A stretch of DNA of 64,000 bases, taken from NCBI RefSeq assembly GCF_018780105.1, contig NZ_JADMKC010000022.1:1-64000 (forward strand), given 5' to 3'. Made by a program: the position numbers and the translations under genes. Below are positions 29,807-42,055 of the stretch, piece by piece (the stretch's first letter is position 1; each line of letters starts with the position of its first letter). The notes below the pieces were generated by a model, which worked only from the letters and a program-made list of their open reading frames with translations, was not told the DNA's origin and ran no database searches. Source of the DNA: Thiobacillus sp. (lineage in GTDB: Bacteria; Pseudomonadota; Gammaproteobacteria; Burkholderiales; Thiobacillaceae).

Positions 29807-31647
29807 GCCTGTTCTCGTCCAGAAAAACCCGCGTCGTCGACACCGACATTCTCGTCATCGGCGGCGGATTCGGCGGCTGCGGCGCCACCTACGAATCCCG
29901 CTACTGGGGACGCAACCTGAAGATCACCCTGGTCGAGAAAGCCAATATCGAGCGCAGCGGCGCGGTCGCCCACGGCCTGTCGGCGATCAATTGCTACATG
30001 GGCATGCGCTGGGGCGAAAACCAGCCGGAAGACTTCGTGCGCTACGCGCGCGGCGACCTGATGGGGCTGGTGCGCGAAGACCTGATATTCGATATCGCGC
30101 GCCATGTCGATTCCACCGTGCACAAGTTCGAGGAGTGGGGGCTGCCGATCATGCTGAACCCGGAGACCGGCCGCTACCAGCGGGAAGGCAAATGGCAGAT
30201 CATGATCCACGGCGAGAGCTACAAGCCGATCATCGCCGAGGCCGCCCGCAAATCCGCCAGCGAAGTCTTCAACCGCATCATGGTGACGCACTTGCTGATG
30301 GACAAGACGCATCCCAGCCGGGTCGCCGGCGCGGTCGGCTTCAGCGTGCGCGACCGGCACTTTTACGTGTTCCGGGCAAAAGCTGTCATCGTCGCCGCCG
30401 GCGGCGCATCGCACATCTTCAGGCCCAGGTCGATCGGCGAAGGCGTCGGCCGCACCTGGTATGCCCCGTGGAGCAGCGCGTCGGCCTACGGCCTGGTGCT
30501 GCATGCCGGCGCCCGGATGATCCAGATGGAAAACCGCATCGTGCTCGCGCGCTTCAAGGACGGCTACGGCCCGGTCGGTGCCTGGTTCCTGCTGCTCAAG
30601 GCTTATGCCACCAACGCCTACGGCGTCAACTACGAAGCCGCGCGTCTCGATGAGATCAAGGCACTGGTCGGCCACTATGCGGAGACCACGCCGATCCCGA
30701 CCTGCCTGCGCAATCACGCCATGCTGCAGGAAATCAAGGCCGGCAACGGCCCCATCTACATGCATACGCAGGAGGTGCTCGACAGCCGCGCGAAGGAGGA
30801 AATTGGCTGGGAGGACTTTCTCGACATGACCGTCGGCCAGGCCGTGGTGTGGGCCTCGCAGAACATTGACCCGAAGGAAAAACCGTCCGAGCTGATCACC
30901 TCCGAACCCTACGTCATGGGCTCGCACGCCACCTGTTCCGGCGCCTGGGCCAGCGGGCCGGAAGACTGCGCGCCCGCCGACTATCAGTGGGGCTACAACC
31001 GGATGACGACGGTGGAAGGCCTGTTCGGCGCCGGCGACACCATCGGCGGCTCCGCCCACAAGTTCTCGTCCGGCTCCTTCACCGAAGGCAGGCTCGCCGG
31101 CAAGGCCGCCATCCGCTATGTCATGGACTTGAAGGGCGAGCCGCCGCAGGTGGATGAAACGCAGATCAAACTGCTGGAGAAAACCATCTTCAAGCCGCTG
31201 GAAAACTACGCAGTGGGCCGCAACGAAATCGTCGCCGGCAGCGTCGCACCGAGCTACCTCACCCCGCTGCAGGGTTTGCAGCGGCTGGAAAAGCTCATGG
31301 ACGAATACGCCGGCGGCATCAGCACCTTCTACGTCACCAGCGAACCGATGCTCAAGCGTGGACTCGAGCTACTGACCCTGCTGCGGGAAGACCTAGACCA
31401 CCTCGGCGCCGAAGACATCCACCAGCTGCAGCGCGCCTGGGAACTCCAGCACCGGGTGTGGACCGCCGAAGCCGTGCTGCGGCACACGCTGTACCGCCAG
31501 GAGACCCGCTGGCCGGGCTATTACTATCGCGGCGACTTTCCGAAGCTGGACGATGGCGGGTGGCATGTTTTCACCGCATCGCAATACGACGCGAAAACCG
31601 GCGAGTGGCACATGAGCAAGCTGCCGGTGCACCACATCATTGCGTAG
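29803..31647 (+). CDS. aprA: Adenylylsulfate reductase alpha subunit
   Basis: ILVIGGGFGGCGATYESRYWG, SGAVAHGLSAINCYMG, GSHATCSGAWASGPEDCAP. Confidence 0.96.
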   Translation: MSLFSSRKTRVVDTDILVIGGGFGGCGATYESRYWGRNLKITLVEKANIERSGAVAHGLSAINCYMGMRWGENQPEDFVRYARGDLMGLVREDLIFDIARHVDSTVHKFEEWGLPIMLNPETGRYQREGKWQIMIHGESYKPIIAEAARKSASEVFNRIMVTHLLMDKTHPSRVAGAVGFSVRDRHFYVFRAKAVIVAAGGASHIFRPRSIGEGVGRTWYAPWSSASAYGLVLHAGARMIQMENRIVLARFKDGYGPVGAWFLLLKAYATNAYGVNYEAARLDEIKALVGHYAETTPIPTCLRNHAMLQEIKAGNGPIYMHTQEVLDSRAKEEIGWEDFLDMTVGQAVVWASQNIDPKEKPSELITSEPYVMGSHATCSGAWASGPEDCAPADYQWGYNRMTTVEGLFGAGDTIGGSAHKFSSGSFTEGRLAGKAAIRYVMDLKGEPPQVDETQIKLLEKTIFKPLENYAVGRNEIVAGSVAPSYLTPLQGLQRLEKLMDEYAGGISTFYVTSEPMLKRGLELLTLLREDLDHLGAEDIHQLQRAWELQHRVWTAEAVLRHTLYRQETRWPGYYYRGDFPKLDDGGWHVFTASQYDAKTGEWHMSKLPVHHIIA

Positions 31648-31902
31648 TGGGCGATGGGAAAATTGCGGCATCGCCATAACAAGGGCTGCTTGATTGGCAG
31701 CAAGTTCGTCGGGATGGCGGGGGCAATTTCACACAATCCAGATACTCACTAAGTCCGTCCAGTGCTCCAGTCTTTGCAGACGCTCAAGCTGATCTGCACC
31801 AGTCTGCTATACATGGAAAAGGGCAATAGAACTTGCAGTACCGCCAGTTTGGCGAGATATGCAGGGCTATCGGATTCCGATACACATGACTAGGGAGGGG
31901 GA

Positions 31903-32799
31903 ATGAAAATCCTCATGCGCAAATATTTCAGGGACTTCTTGTTATCCGGTGGTCTGATTTTTCTGGCTGCTACCAGTGTCATAGCCGCAGAGCCCACCTA
32001 CAAGGAGGGCGAATCGATCTTCATCGAAACTGGCGTGGAAGCACCGGATCGCAACCCGACCTGGTATGCATCCATGGTTGCCAAGCCTTATGCGCCGGTA
32101 TTCGAAATGCTGGCCACTCAAGGTACACAGGGGCGTTACTACCCCTATACCTATCCGGCCACGCTGAAAGACCTGGTGCGCTTCCATGGCCACGACTGCG
32201 AGGGGACGACAACCGCCGCCAACTCCGCTTGGGTGGCATTCAAGATTCTGTTTCCAGACGGCATCATCGACCGCAGCGTACTCTGGGGTATCAGCGGCGA
32301 ATCGCCCTGCTGGTCGGATGCGGTGGCTTTCCTTACCGGTGCGCGGCTGCAATACGGCAACTTGGGGTTCTTCAAGGACAAGCGCTACAGCCATGCCATC
32401 GTTCTCTATCGGGAAGACACGAAGGTTGCCGTGCTGGCGACGTGGAAGGAAGGGATCAACAACATCCCTGGCGAGCCGGTCATGCTGCCCGGCAAGGTGA
32501 CCTGGCAGCCCAAGGTGACGATGAAGGACGTGGAAGCGCTCAAGGCAGTGGTGAAAAAGGCCGGGGGCAAACCGACGCCTTATCAGGTCGACCTCATGCG
32601 CTATCAGCAGTGGGCGCATATCAACGACATCCTCGAACACCCGCTTGAAGAAAGCTATCAGGCCAAGGTGATCGAGAACTTCAAATGGGAAGACTGGATT
32701 GACCCGGCCAAGACCCTCGCCAAGCCCCACGAGCGCAGCGACACGCGCCTGAAAAATTATCCTTATAGGGGCAACCCGATTGAGGCACCCGTGCAATAG
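31903..32799 (+). CDS. Exported FmdE-like domain protein
   Basis: Signal peptide LIFLAATSVIAAEP; FHGHDCEGTTTAANSAWVAFKILFPDG and GESPCWSDAVAFLTGARLQYGNLG resemble FmdE/FwdE domains. Confidence 0.72.
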   Translation: MKILMRKYFRDFLLSGGLIFLAATSVIAAEPTYKEGESIFIETGVEAPDRNPTWYASMVAKPYAPVFEMLATQGTQGRYYPYTYPATLKDLVRFHGHDCEGTTTAANSAWVAFKILFPDGIIDRSVLWGISGESPCWSDAVAFLTGARLQYGNLGFFKDKRYSHAIVLYREDTKVAVLATWKEGINNIPGEPVMLPGKVTWQPKVTMKDVEALKAVVKKAGGKPTPYQVDLMRYQQWAHINDILEHPLEESYQAKVIENFKWEDWIDPAKTLAKPHERSDTRLKNYPYRGNPIEAPVQ

Positions 32800-32849
32800 C
32801 GGAATGAAAAGTATCTGGCTGAGCCAGATTTCTGCCCGAGCCCACGCTC

Positions 32850-34076
32850 CTACGCCGCCTTCCGCCGCCCCGCCTCGTGCTGCGAGAGCGCGCACCGGTT
32901 GCGCCCCAGTTCCAGTTCGCTGGCACGGGCTTCGTCCACCTGAAGCAGGCCGGTATTGATTCGCCGGATGTCGTCGTAGCTCGGCGGATGCTCCGGCAGG
33001 CTTGCCAAGATGTATGCGTTGAACGCGGCCTGTCCGCGGCCGAGCATGCGCAAGCCTTCGTTGTGGCTGCGCAGCGCACCGAGGCTGGCGCGGTAGCAGC
33101 CCTGCGCGTCTGCCTCGTGCATGTGGCTGAAGTGGGCGGGGAGCACGACGGTGTGATCTGGCAGGGCCAGCAGCCGTTGCAGCGAGCGGTATAGCAGCGG
33201 CGCCCAGGTTTTGGCGCGGCCACCGAGGTCGGGGCGGCCGATCGAGTTGATGAACAGCGTGTCGCCGCTCAACAGATAGCGCTCGTCCACCAGCAGGTTG
33301 ACCATGCCGAGGGTATGACCGGGCAGATGCAGCACGCGCACGCTCACCTCGCCCAGCGTATGCACCGTTTCGTCTTCCAGATAGCGGAAGGGGAACGTCG
33401 CGGGCAGCAGGTCGTCGGGATGGATGCTGTCGTAGGGATGCAGCCGGTAATCCACCCGCAGTGCCTTGGCCAGCGCCACGCCGCCGCTGAGGTGGTCGGC
33501 CTGCAGATGGGTGTCGAACACGTCCGTGATGACCCAGCCCCGCTCGCCGGCGATCCGGGTGTAGAGATCGATGTGGCGCGCGGCATCGACCACCATGGCT
33601 TCGCCGCCGCTGGCCAGCATGTAGCTGAGACAGCCGCGGGCCGGACGGCTGATCTGCAGGATGGTGAGCTGCGGACTGTCTTCCACCACGCGCATGGCGT
33701 AGTGGTCGCCCCAGGCCGCCATTCCGCCTTGCAGGTTGACTGCCTGATAGCCGAGCCGACGCAGGCCTTCGGCCACGTGGCTCGAGGTGTTGCCCTCGGC
33801 GCATACCGCCAGAATAGTGGCGTCCCGGGGTAACTTGTTCTGCAATTGCAGCGGAACGGCGCGGACAACCGCTGCGGCGATGTCTTCGTCGGCTTCGTTC
33901 AGGTCCAGCAGGTCGAAGTAGGGCATGTTGAGGGTCTGGATCGGCACCTTGCCTTCGATACGCCAGACATCGAATTCGTCCCGGTTGCGTACGTCGAGGA
34001 TGGCGAACCGGCTGCCCTCTTCCAGATGATGGAGCAACTCCGCCGGGCTCCAAACGGTTTGTTTGAGTGGGGTCAT
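32850..34076 (-). CDS. Rhodanese / metallo-beta-lactamase fusion (persulfide dioxygenase-like)
   Basis: N-terminal rhodanese (FAILDVRNRDEFDVWRI, CAEGNTSSHVAEGLRRLGY) fused to MBL domain (THLQADHLSG, HLPGHTLGMVNLLV, SGDTLF, LPAHFSHMHE). Confidence 0.85.
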   Translation of the reverse strand: MTPLKQTVWSPAELLHHLEEGSRFAILDVRNRDEFDVWRIEGKVPIQTLNMPYFDLLDLNEADEDIAAAVVRAVPLQLQNKLPRDATILAVCAEGNTSSHVAEGLRRLGYQAVNLQGGMAAWGDHYAMRVVEDSPQLTILQISRPARGCLSYMLASGGEAMVVDAARHIDLYTRIAGERGWVITDVFDTHLQADHLSGGVALAKALRVDYRLHPYDSIHPDDLLPATFPFRYLEDETVHTLGEVSVRVLHLPGHTLGMVNLLVDERYLLSGDTLFINSIGRPDLGGRAKTWAPLLYRSLQRLLALPDHTVVLPAHFSHMHEADAQGCYRASLGALRSHNEGLRMLGRGQAAFNAYILASLPEHPPSYDDIRRINTGLLQVDEARASELELGRNRCALSQHEAGRRKAA

Positions 34077-34216
34077 GTCAGCCTCCAGTTCGTGTAGGGC
34101 GCCTCAATGGATTTGATCTGCGTTTGCCGGACTTGATCCCTTCGCGATCTTGATTCACCCAGAATCTGAACTAAACAGTACCTATATAGTCCTATTTTCA
34201 GATTTCAGGAGCCGAC

Positions 34217-34659
34217 ATGTTGCGCATCGCCAAACTCACCGATTACGCCACCGTGTTGATGGTGCGGCTGGCGCGCGAACCGGCGCGCTGTTTCAGTGCA
34301 GTACAGCTGTCCGACGAGCTGGGTTTGCCCCTGCCGACCGTGTCCAAGCTATTGAAGCGTCTATTGCAAGCTGGACTGCTCACCAGCATGCGCGGTGCAG
34401 GGGGCGGCTATAGCCTGGCCCACGCGCCGCGTGCGGTGTCGGTAGCCGATGTGGTGAGCGCGATCGAGGGCCCGGTGGCGCTGACGGAATGTTCGCTCGG
34501 CAAGGGCAGCTGTTCGCTGGAGAAAAACTGCGCGACGCGCGCCAACTGGCAACTGATCAGCCGCGCAGTGCGGGTGGCGCTGGAAGCGGTCAGTCTGGCC
34601 GACATGGCGCTGCCGCGCATGCAGTCGATCCGGATGCCGGGTTTACAGGAGAAAACACG

Positions 34660-34663
<4 letters not shown>
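34217..34663 (+). CDS. Rrf2-family SUF-system regulator
   Basis: [19 protein letters not shown], winged [17 protein letters not shown] cluster-ligand region; upstream of sufB. Confidence 0.9.
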
Positions 34664-36129
<1,466 letters not shown>

Positions 36130-36139
36130 GGAGAACGTC

Positions 36140-36906
<767 letters not shown>

Positions 36907-36910
<4 letters not shown>

Positions 36911-38163
36911 CCCCCACCCTCTACCGGCAGGCGCTCGAACAGACCGGCGGCTCGCCCCATCTGCTGGCGGCACGCGAGGTGGCGCTGGAGCGCTTTTTCA
37001 GCCACGGACTGCCGAGCCCGCGCGACGAAGACTGGAAATATACCCCGCTCGATTTCCTGGAGCGGGCTGAATTGCACGCCCCGCATCACACCGCGGAAGA
37101 CTGGACCAGCGAGGACTATCCGGGCATCGCATTGAAGTACGGCAATGGCCGCCTGACGGATGTCTATACGCAATCGATCCACGCGCACAGCCTGGCCGAC
37201 CGTGCCGATACCGCCCTGGTGGTGCGCTACCTCGGTCAGCTGGCCGACACCTTTCCCGGCAATACGGCACTGGCTGAAATCAATAGCGCGCTATGGCAGG
37301 ACGGCCTGCTGCTGCACGTGCCTGCCGGCTGGAAATCGGCGCCCTTGTTCATGGTGCACCGCACCAGCGAAGCCGACGCCATGCTGCATCTGCGCCACCT
37401 CGTCGTGCTGGAAGCCGGCGCCGAGGCGGTGCTGGTGGAACAGTGTCTGGGCGCACCCGGTCTCGCCTACTGGCACAACAGCGTGACCGAGATCGTGCTG
37501 GGCGAAGGCGCCCGGCTCACCCACCTCAAGCTCGACGAAAACAGCGCGGCCGCCACCCACACCGGGCTGACTCTGGTGCAACAGGCACGCGACAGCCGCT
37601 ATCGTGCCCTGTCGCTCAATGTGGGCGCACGCGTGGCGCGCCACGACACCCGGGTCCATCTGGACGAAGCCGGCGCAACCTGCCAACTCGACGGCGTGTT
37701 CATCGCCACCGGACGCCGCCACATCGACCAGCACCTGCACGTCGATCACCGCGCCCCGCACACCGGTAGTAGCCAGACCTGGCGCGGTATTGCAGACGGC
37801 CGCGGACGCGGCATTTTCGACGCGCGCGTGGTGGTTCAACCCGGCGCCCGGAAGGCCGACGCCCTGCAATCAAGCCGCAATCTGCTGCTGTCGCCGCACG
37901 CCGAAATCGACGTCAAGCCGCAGCTGGAAATCTATACCGACGACGTCAAATGCGGCCATGGTGCAACCGTCGGCCAGCTCGACCCGGCGGAAATCTTCTA
38001 CCTGCGCAGTCGCGGCATCGACGCCGACACCGCGCGCGCACTGCTGCTGCGCGGCTTCGTTGAACAAGCGCTCGGCCTGCTGAAAGACAGCGGGCTGGCC
38101 GACTGGCTGGAACCGCATCTGGCCGCCGCGCTGCCCGCGCCGAACAAGGAGCACACCGCATGA
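36907..38163 (+). CDS. sufD: Fe-S cluster assembly protein SufD
   Basis: SPRDEDWKYTPL; DDVKCGHGATVGQLDPAEIFYLRSRGID. Confidence 0.95.
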
Positions 38164-38654
38164 ACGCCGACCAGCGCACCCTCTACGAAGAGGTCATCCT
38201 CGAACACAATCGCCACCCACGGCATTACCCGAAGAATCCGCAGGGCAGCACGCACCATGCGCGCGGTTTCAATCCGCTGTGCAACGACGAAATCCAGGTG
38301 CATCTGAAAGTGGCGAACGACACCATCGAGGACATCGGCTTCGAAGGCGCCGGCTGCGCCATCTGCATGGCTTCCGCCTCGATGATGACCGAAGCGGTGC
38401 ACGGCAAACCGCTGGATGAAGTCGACCGCCTGTTCCATCGGGTGCACAACATGCTGGCGGAAAACGCCCCGGCAGAAGGCGTGGGCAAGTTGCGCGTGCT
38501 TGAGGGCGTGCACGAATTCCCGATGCGGGTAAAGTGCGCGACGCTGCCCTGGCATACCCTGCAGGCCGCGCTCGAACAGCACAGCGAAACGGTATGCACC
38601 GAAGGCCCCTCGCCGTTCTGCCCGCAACCCTCGCAGCCCGCGCCACCGCCATGA
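38160..38654 (+). CDS. sufU: SufU/IscU-like scaffold protein
   Basis: LYEEVILEHNRHPRHYPK, NPLCNDEIQVHLKV, GAGCAICMASASMM, RVKCATLPWHTL. Confidence 0.93.
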   Translation: MNADQRTLYEEVILEHNRHPRHYPKNPQGSTHHARGFNPLCNDEIQVHLKVANDTIEDIGFEGAGCAICMASASMMTEAVHGKPLDEVDRLFHRVHNMLAENAPAEGVGKLRVLEGVHEFPMRVKCATLPWHTLQAALEQHSETVCTEGPSPFCPQPSQPAPPP

Positions 38655-38697
38655 TCAATCTCGCCCGCCTGGTGGGCTCCGCCCTCCCTCTCCCCAA

Positions 38698-38721
38698 CCC
38701 TCTCCCGCAGGCGGGAGAGGG
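38698..38721. repeat. REP-like palindrome within annotated 5' part of sufT ORF
   Basis: CCCTCTCCCGC ag GCGGGAGAGGG (11-bp perfect arms), preceded by CCCTCTCCCCAA. Confidence 0.85.
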
Positions 38722-38731
38722 GGCAAATGCC

Positions 38732-39067
38732 ATGCCCAAACCGATTGACGAAAAACGCGCCGAACACGGCCTGAAACGGCAGGTCATCGCCGCCCTGCGC
38801 ACGATTTTCGATCCCGAACTGCCGGTCAACATCTACGACCTGGGCCTGATCTACGACCTCGATGTCGATGCCGCCGGCCGCGTCGAACTCCACATGACGC
38901 TCACCGCGCCCGGCTGCCCGGTGGCGCAAAGCTTTCCCGCGCAGGTCGAGCAGACCGTGGCGGAAGTCAGCGGCGTCACCGCCGCCCACGTCGAAATCGT
39001 CTGGGATCCGCCGTGGGATCAAAGCCGCATGAGCGAAGCTGCGCGGCTGCAACTCGGGCTGGTGTGA
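38732..39067 (+). CDS. sufT: SufT/MIP18-like Fe-S assembly protein (in-frame alternative start at 38651)
   Basis: IFDPELPVNIYDLGLIYDLDVDAAGRVELHMTLTAPGCPVAQSFP. Confidence 0.9.
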   Translation: MPKPIDEKRAEHGLKRQVIAALRTIFDPELPVNIYDLGLIYDLDVDAAGRVELHMTLTAPGCPVAQSFPAQVEQTVAEVSGVTAAHVEIVWDPPWDQSRMSEAARLQLGLV

Positions 39068-39387
39068 TGTCCGGCTGGGTGCGTGTCGCACGCGTCACCG
39101 ACCTGCCGCCCGGCAGGCGCTGCGTGGCGGATGTCGATGGCGTAGCCGTCGCGGTATTCAACCTCGGCGGCGACTACTGCGCGATCGAGGACACCTGTAC
39201 CCACGACGGCGGCGAACTGGCGAGCGGCGAATTGCAGGGCGAGGAAATCGTCTGTCCGCGCCACGGCGCCCGCTTCAATCTGCGCAGCGGCGCCGTCACT
39301 GCGCCGCCAGCCTACAGCGCGGTGGCCGTGTTCCCGGTGAGGGTGGCCGGCGGCTGGGTGGAAGTGCGCGACGATCGCTGGGACTAG
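39067..39387 (+). CDS. Rieske-type ferredoxin
   Basis: CTHDGGELASGELQGEEIVCPRHGARFNLRSG: CxH...CxxH Rieske motifs. Confidence 0.9.
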   Translation: MSGWVRVARVTDLPPGRRCVADVDGVAVAVFNLGGDYCAIEDTCTHDGGELASGELQGEEIVCPRHGARFNLRSGAVTAPPAYSAVAVFPVRVAGGWVEVRDDRWD

Positions 39388-39416
39388 CCCGCACTCTGCG
39401 CCGGCATGCCAGGCAT

Positions 39417-40505
39417 TTATTTGCCGTAGCTGATCCGGTAAATCGCCCCCGCCTTGTCGTCCGACACCAGCAGCGCACCGTCCGGCATCACCTGTACGTC
39501 GGCGGGCCGCCCCCAGGCCGCGAGGCCTTTCAGCCAGCCCTCGGCGAACACCTCGTAGGCCGTCACCCGTCCGCCCTCGATGCGCGCCGTGGTCAGGCGA
39601 TAGCCAGCCGGTGGAATACGGTTCCAGGAACCGTGCTCGGCAATGAAAACGCGGCCGCGCCAGGATTCGGGGAACAGGGTTCCGCTATAAAAACGCATGC
39701 CCAGCGCCGCGACGTGGGCGCCCAGTTCGCGCATCGGCGGTGTGAATTCGGCACAGGCGCGCTTGCCGCCATATTCGCTGTCGGCGATCGATTTTCCGTG
39801 ACAGTAGGGATAGCCGAAATGCAGGCCGGCGCGCGGCGCGCGGTTCAACTCGTCGGGCGGCGCATCGTTGCCCAGCCAGTCACGGCCGTTGTCGGTGAAC
39901 CACAGTTCGCCGATCTGCGGATGCCAGTCGAAGCCGACCGTGTTGCGCACGCCCCGCGCGTATTGCTCCAGCGCGCTGCCGTCCGGCTTGAGGCGGAAGA
40001 TCGCCGCATAGCGGGCGGGATCCGGTTCGCAGATATTGCAGGGCGCGGCCACTGGCACGTAGAGGCGACCGTCCGGCCCAAAGCGGATGAATTTCCAGCC
40101 GTGATGGGCGTCGCGCGGAAAGGCGTCGCTCACCACCACCGGTTTCGGGGGATTGCGCAACCGCTCGACGATGCGGTCGTAGCGCAGGATGCGGCCGACC
40201 TCGGCCACGTAGAGCGCGTCGTCGCGAAAAGCCACGCCGTTGGGCGTATCCAGGCCCTTCAGCAAGGTCAGGACAGCATCGGCCCTGGGGCCGCCGCTGC
40301 GATTGGGCAAGGCGTAAACCGTGTCGCCGCGGGTGCCGACAAACAGCGTGCCGTCCGGCGCCAGCGCCATGGAGCGCGCCCCCGGCACAGCGTCGGCATA
40401 GATCGTGATGCGAAAGCCCGCCGGCAGCTTGATCGTGTCCAGCGGCAGATCGCGTCCGTATGCGGGCAGGCAGGCAAGCAGGAGTAGGGTTGGCAGCATC
40501 CTCAT
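39417..40505 (-). CDS. PQQ-dependent sugar (sorbosone) dehydrogenase-like secreted beta-propeller
   Basis: Signal peptide; GFRITIYADAVPGARSMALAPDGTLFVGTR, FGPDGRLYVPVAAPCNICEPD, FIAEHGSWNR. Confidence 0.85.
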   Translation of the reverse strand: MRMLPTLLLLACLPAYGRDLPLDTIKLPAGFRITIYADAVPGARSMALAPDGTLFVGTRGDTVYALPNRSGGPRADAVLTLLKGLDTPNGVAFRDDALYVAEVGRILRYDRIVERLRNPPKPVVVSDAFPRDAHHGWKFIRFGPDGRLYVPVAAPCNICEPDPARYAAIFRLKPDGSALEQYARGVRNTVGFDWHPQIGELWFTDNGRDWLGNDAPPDELNRAPRAGLHFGYPYCHGKSIADSEYGGKRACAEFTPPMRELGAHVAALGMRFYSGTLFPESWRGRVFIAEHGSWNRIPPAGYRLTTARIEGGRVTAYEVFAEGWLKGLAAWGRPADVQVMPDGALLVSDDKAGAIYRISYGK

Positions 40506-40612
40506 CGGGACACTATAGAACGCGATTGTCCCACCTGCTTCCCGCGGCGAATTCGCCAACGTCCCTAAGCCGTGGCGCGTTACAATCGCGAGGCTTTTTG
40601 CCCATACGCCCC

Positions 40613-42055
40613 ATGACCGATTCCCTCGAAACCCAGTCGCAGGACAATCTGGAAACGCACCTGATCCAGGTGCAGTCGCTGCTCGCCCGGATGCGGCTGG
40701 TGGAAGAGCTCGTCCACAAGCAGGGCGGGCCGCGTCAGGCGCTGGTCGAGAACCTGGTGCACAAGCAGAATCTGGCCGAACTGCAGCGCAAGCTGGAAAC
40801 CCTGCACCCGGCCGACATCGCCTACATCCTGGAAGCGCTGCCGCTCGTCGAACGGCGGCTGGTGTGGGATCTGGTCGGCGCGGAAAACGACGGCGAAATT
40901 CTGCTGGAAGTCTCCGATTCGGTTCGCGAGTCGCTGATCCAGACCATGGACAAGGCGGAGCTGCTGGCCGCCGCCGAATCGCTCGACACCGACGAGATCG
41001 CCGACATCGCGGCCGACCTGCCGCACGACGTGATCCAGGAACTGCTGACCACGCTGGACGCGCAGAAGCGCGCGCGCCTGCAATCGGCGCTGTCCTTCCC
41101 CGAGGACACGGTGGGTGCGCTGATGGATTACGAGATGGTGACGATCCGCGCCGACGTGACGCTGGAAGTCGCGCTGCGCTACCTGCGCCGGCTGGGCGAA
41201 CTACCCGACCAGCTCGACAAGCTGTTCGTGGTCGATCAGGGCGAACTGCTGATCGGCGTGCTGCCGCTGAAGCGCCTGCTGACGACCGACCCCGAGGCCT
41301 CGGTGGCGGCGGTGATGGTCGAGGACTTCGTCAAGTTTCACGCCGAGGACGAAGCGCACGAAGCCGCGCAGGCGTTCGAACGCTACGACTTGGTGATGGC
41401 GCCGGTGGTCGATATCAATGGCCATCTGATCGGCCGACTCACCGTCGATGCGGTGGTGGACTACATCCGCGAATCGGCGGATGCCGACATGCTGTCGATG
41501 GCCGGTCTGAAAGAAGAGGAAGACCTGTTCTCCACCGTCTGGAACGCCGCGAAAAACCGCTGGATGTGGCTGGCGATCAATCTTTGCACCGCCTTCGTCG
41601 CATCGCGGGTCATTGGCGCGTTCGAGGGCAGCATCGAAAAACTCGCCGCGCTGGCGGCGCTGATGCCGATCATCGCCGGCATCGGCGGCAACTCGGGCAA
41701 CCAGACCATCACCCTGATCATCCGCGGCCTAGCGCTCGGCCACATCACCCCGGCCAACGCGAAACGGCTGGTAGTGAAGGAAATCGGCGTCGCCCTGCTG
41801 AACGGCCTGATGTGGGGCTCGGCGGTCGGCCTGTTCGCCTGGCTGCTGTACGACAACCCGGCGCTCGGCGGCGTAATGGCGCTGGCGATGCTGCTCAATC
41901 TGCTGGTAGCGGCGCTGGCCGGCATCTTCATCCCGATGACGCTGGAACGCGTGAAGCGCGACCCGGCGATCGGCTCGTCGGTGCTGCTCACCTTCATCAC
42001 CGACAGCATGGGCTTCTTCATCTTCCTCGGCCTGGCCACGCTGCTGCTGCTATGA
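40613..42055 (+). CDS. mgtE: Magnesium transporter MgtE
   Basis: MgtE N domain LHPADIAYILEALP, CBS domains, IAGIGGNSGNQTITLIIRGLALG. Confidence 0.96.
   Translation: MTDSLETQSQDNLETHLIQVQSLLARMRLVEELVHKQGGPRQALVENLVHKQNLAELQRKLETLHPADIAYILEALPLVERRLVWDLVGAENDGEILLEVSDSVRESLIQTMDKAELLAAAESLDTDEIADIAADLPHDVIQELLTTLDAQKRARLQSALSFPEDTVGALMDYEMVTIRADVTLEVALRYLRRLGELPDQLDKLFVVDQGELLIGVLPLKRLLTTDPEASVAAVMVEDFVKFHAEDEAHEAAQAFERYDLVMAPVVDINGHLIGRLTVDAVVDYIRESADADMLSMAGLKEEEDLFSTVWNAAKNRWMWLAINLCTAFVASRVIGAFEGSIEKLAALAALMPIIAGIGGNSGNQTITLIIRGLALGHITPANAKRLVVKEIGVALLNGLMWGSAVGLFAWLLYDNPALGGVMALAMLLNLLVAALAGIFIPMTLERVKRDPAIGSSVLLTFITDSMGFFIFLGLATLLLL

Noticed and set aside
31942-34053. 703-aa minus-strand ORF overlapping the FmdE-like gene and rhodanese-MBL
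   Set aside because: Low-complexity Arg/Pro/Ala translation; recognisable domains lie in other frames.
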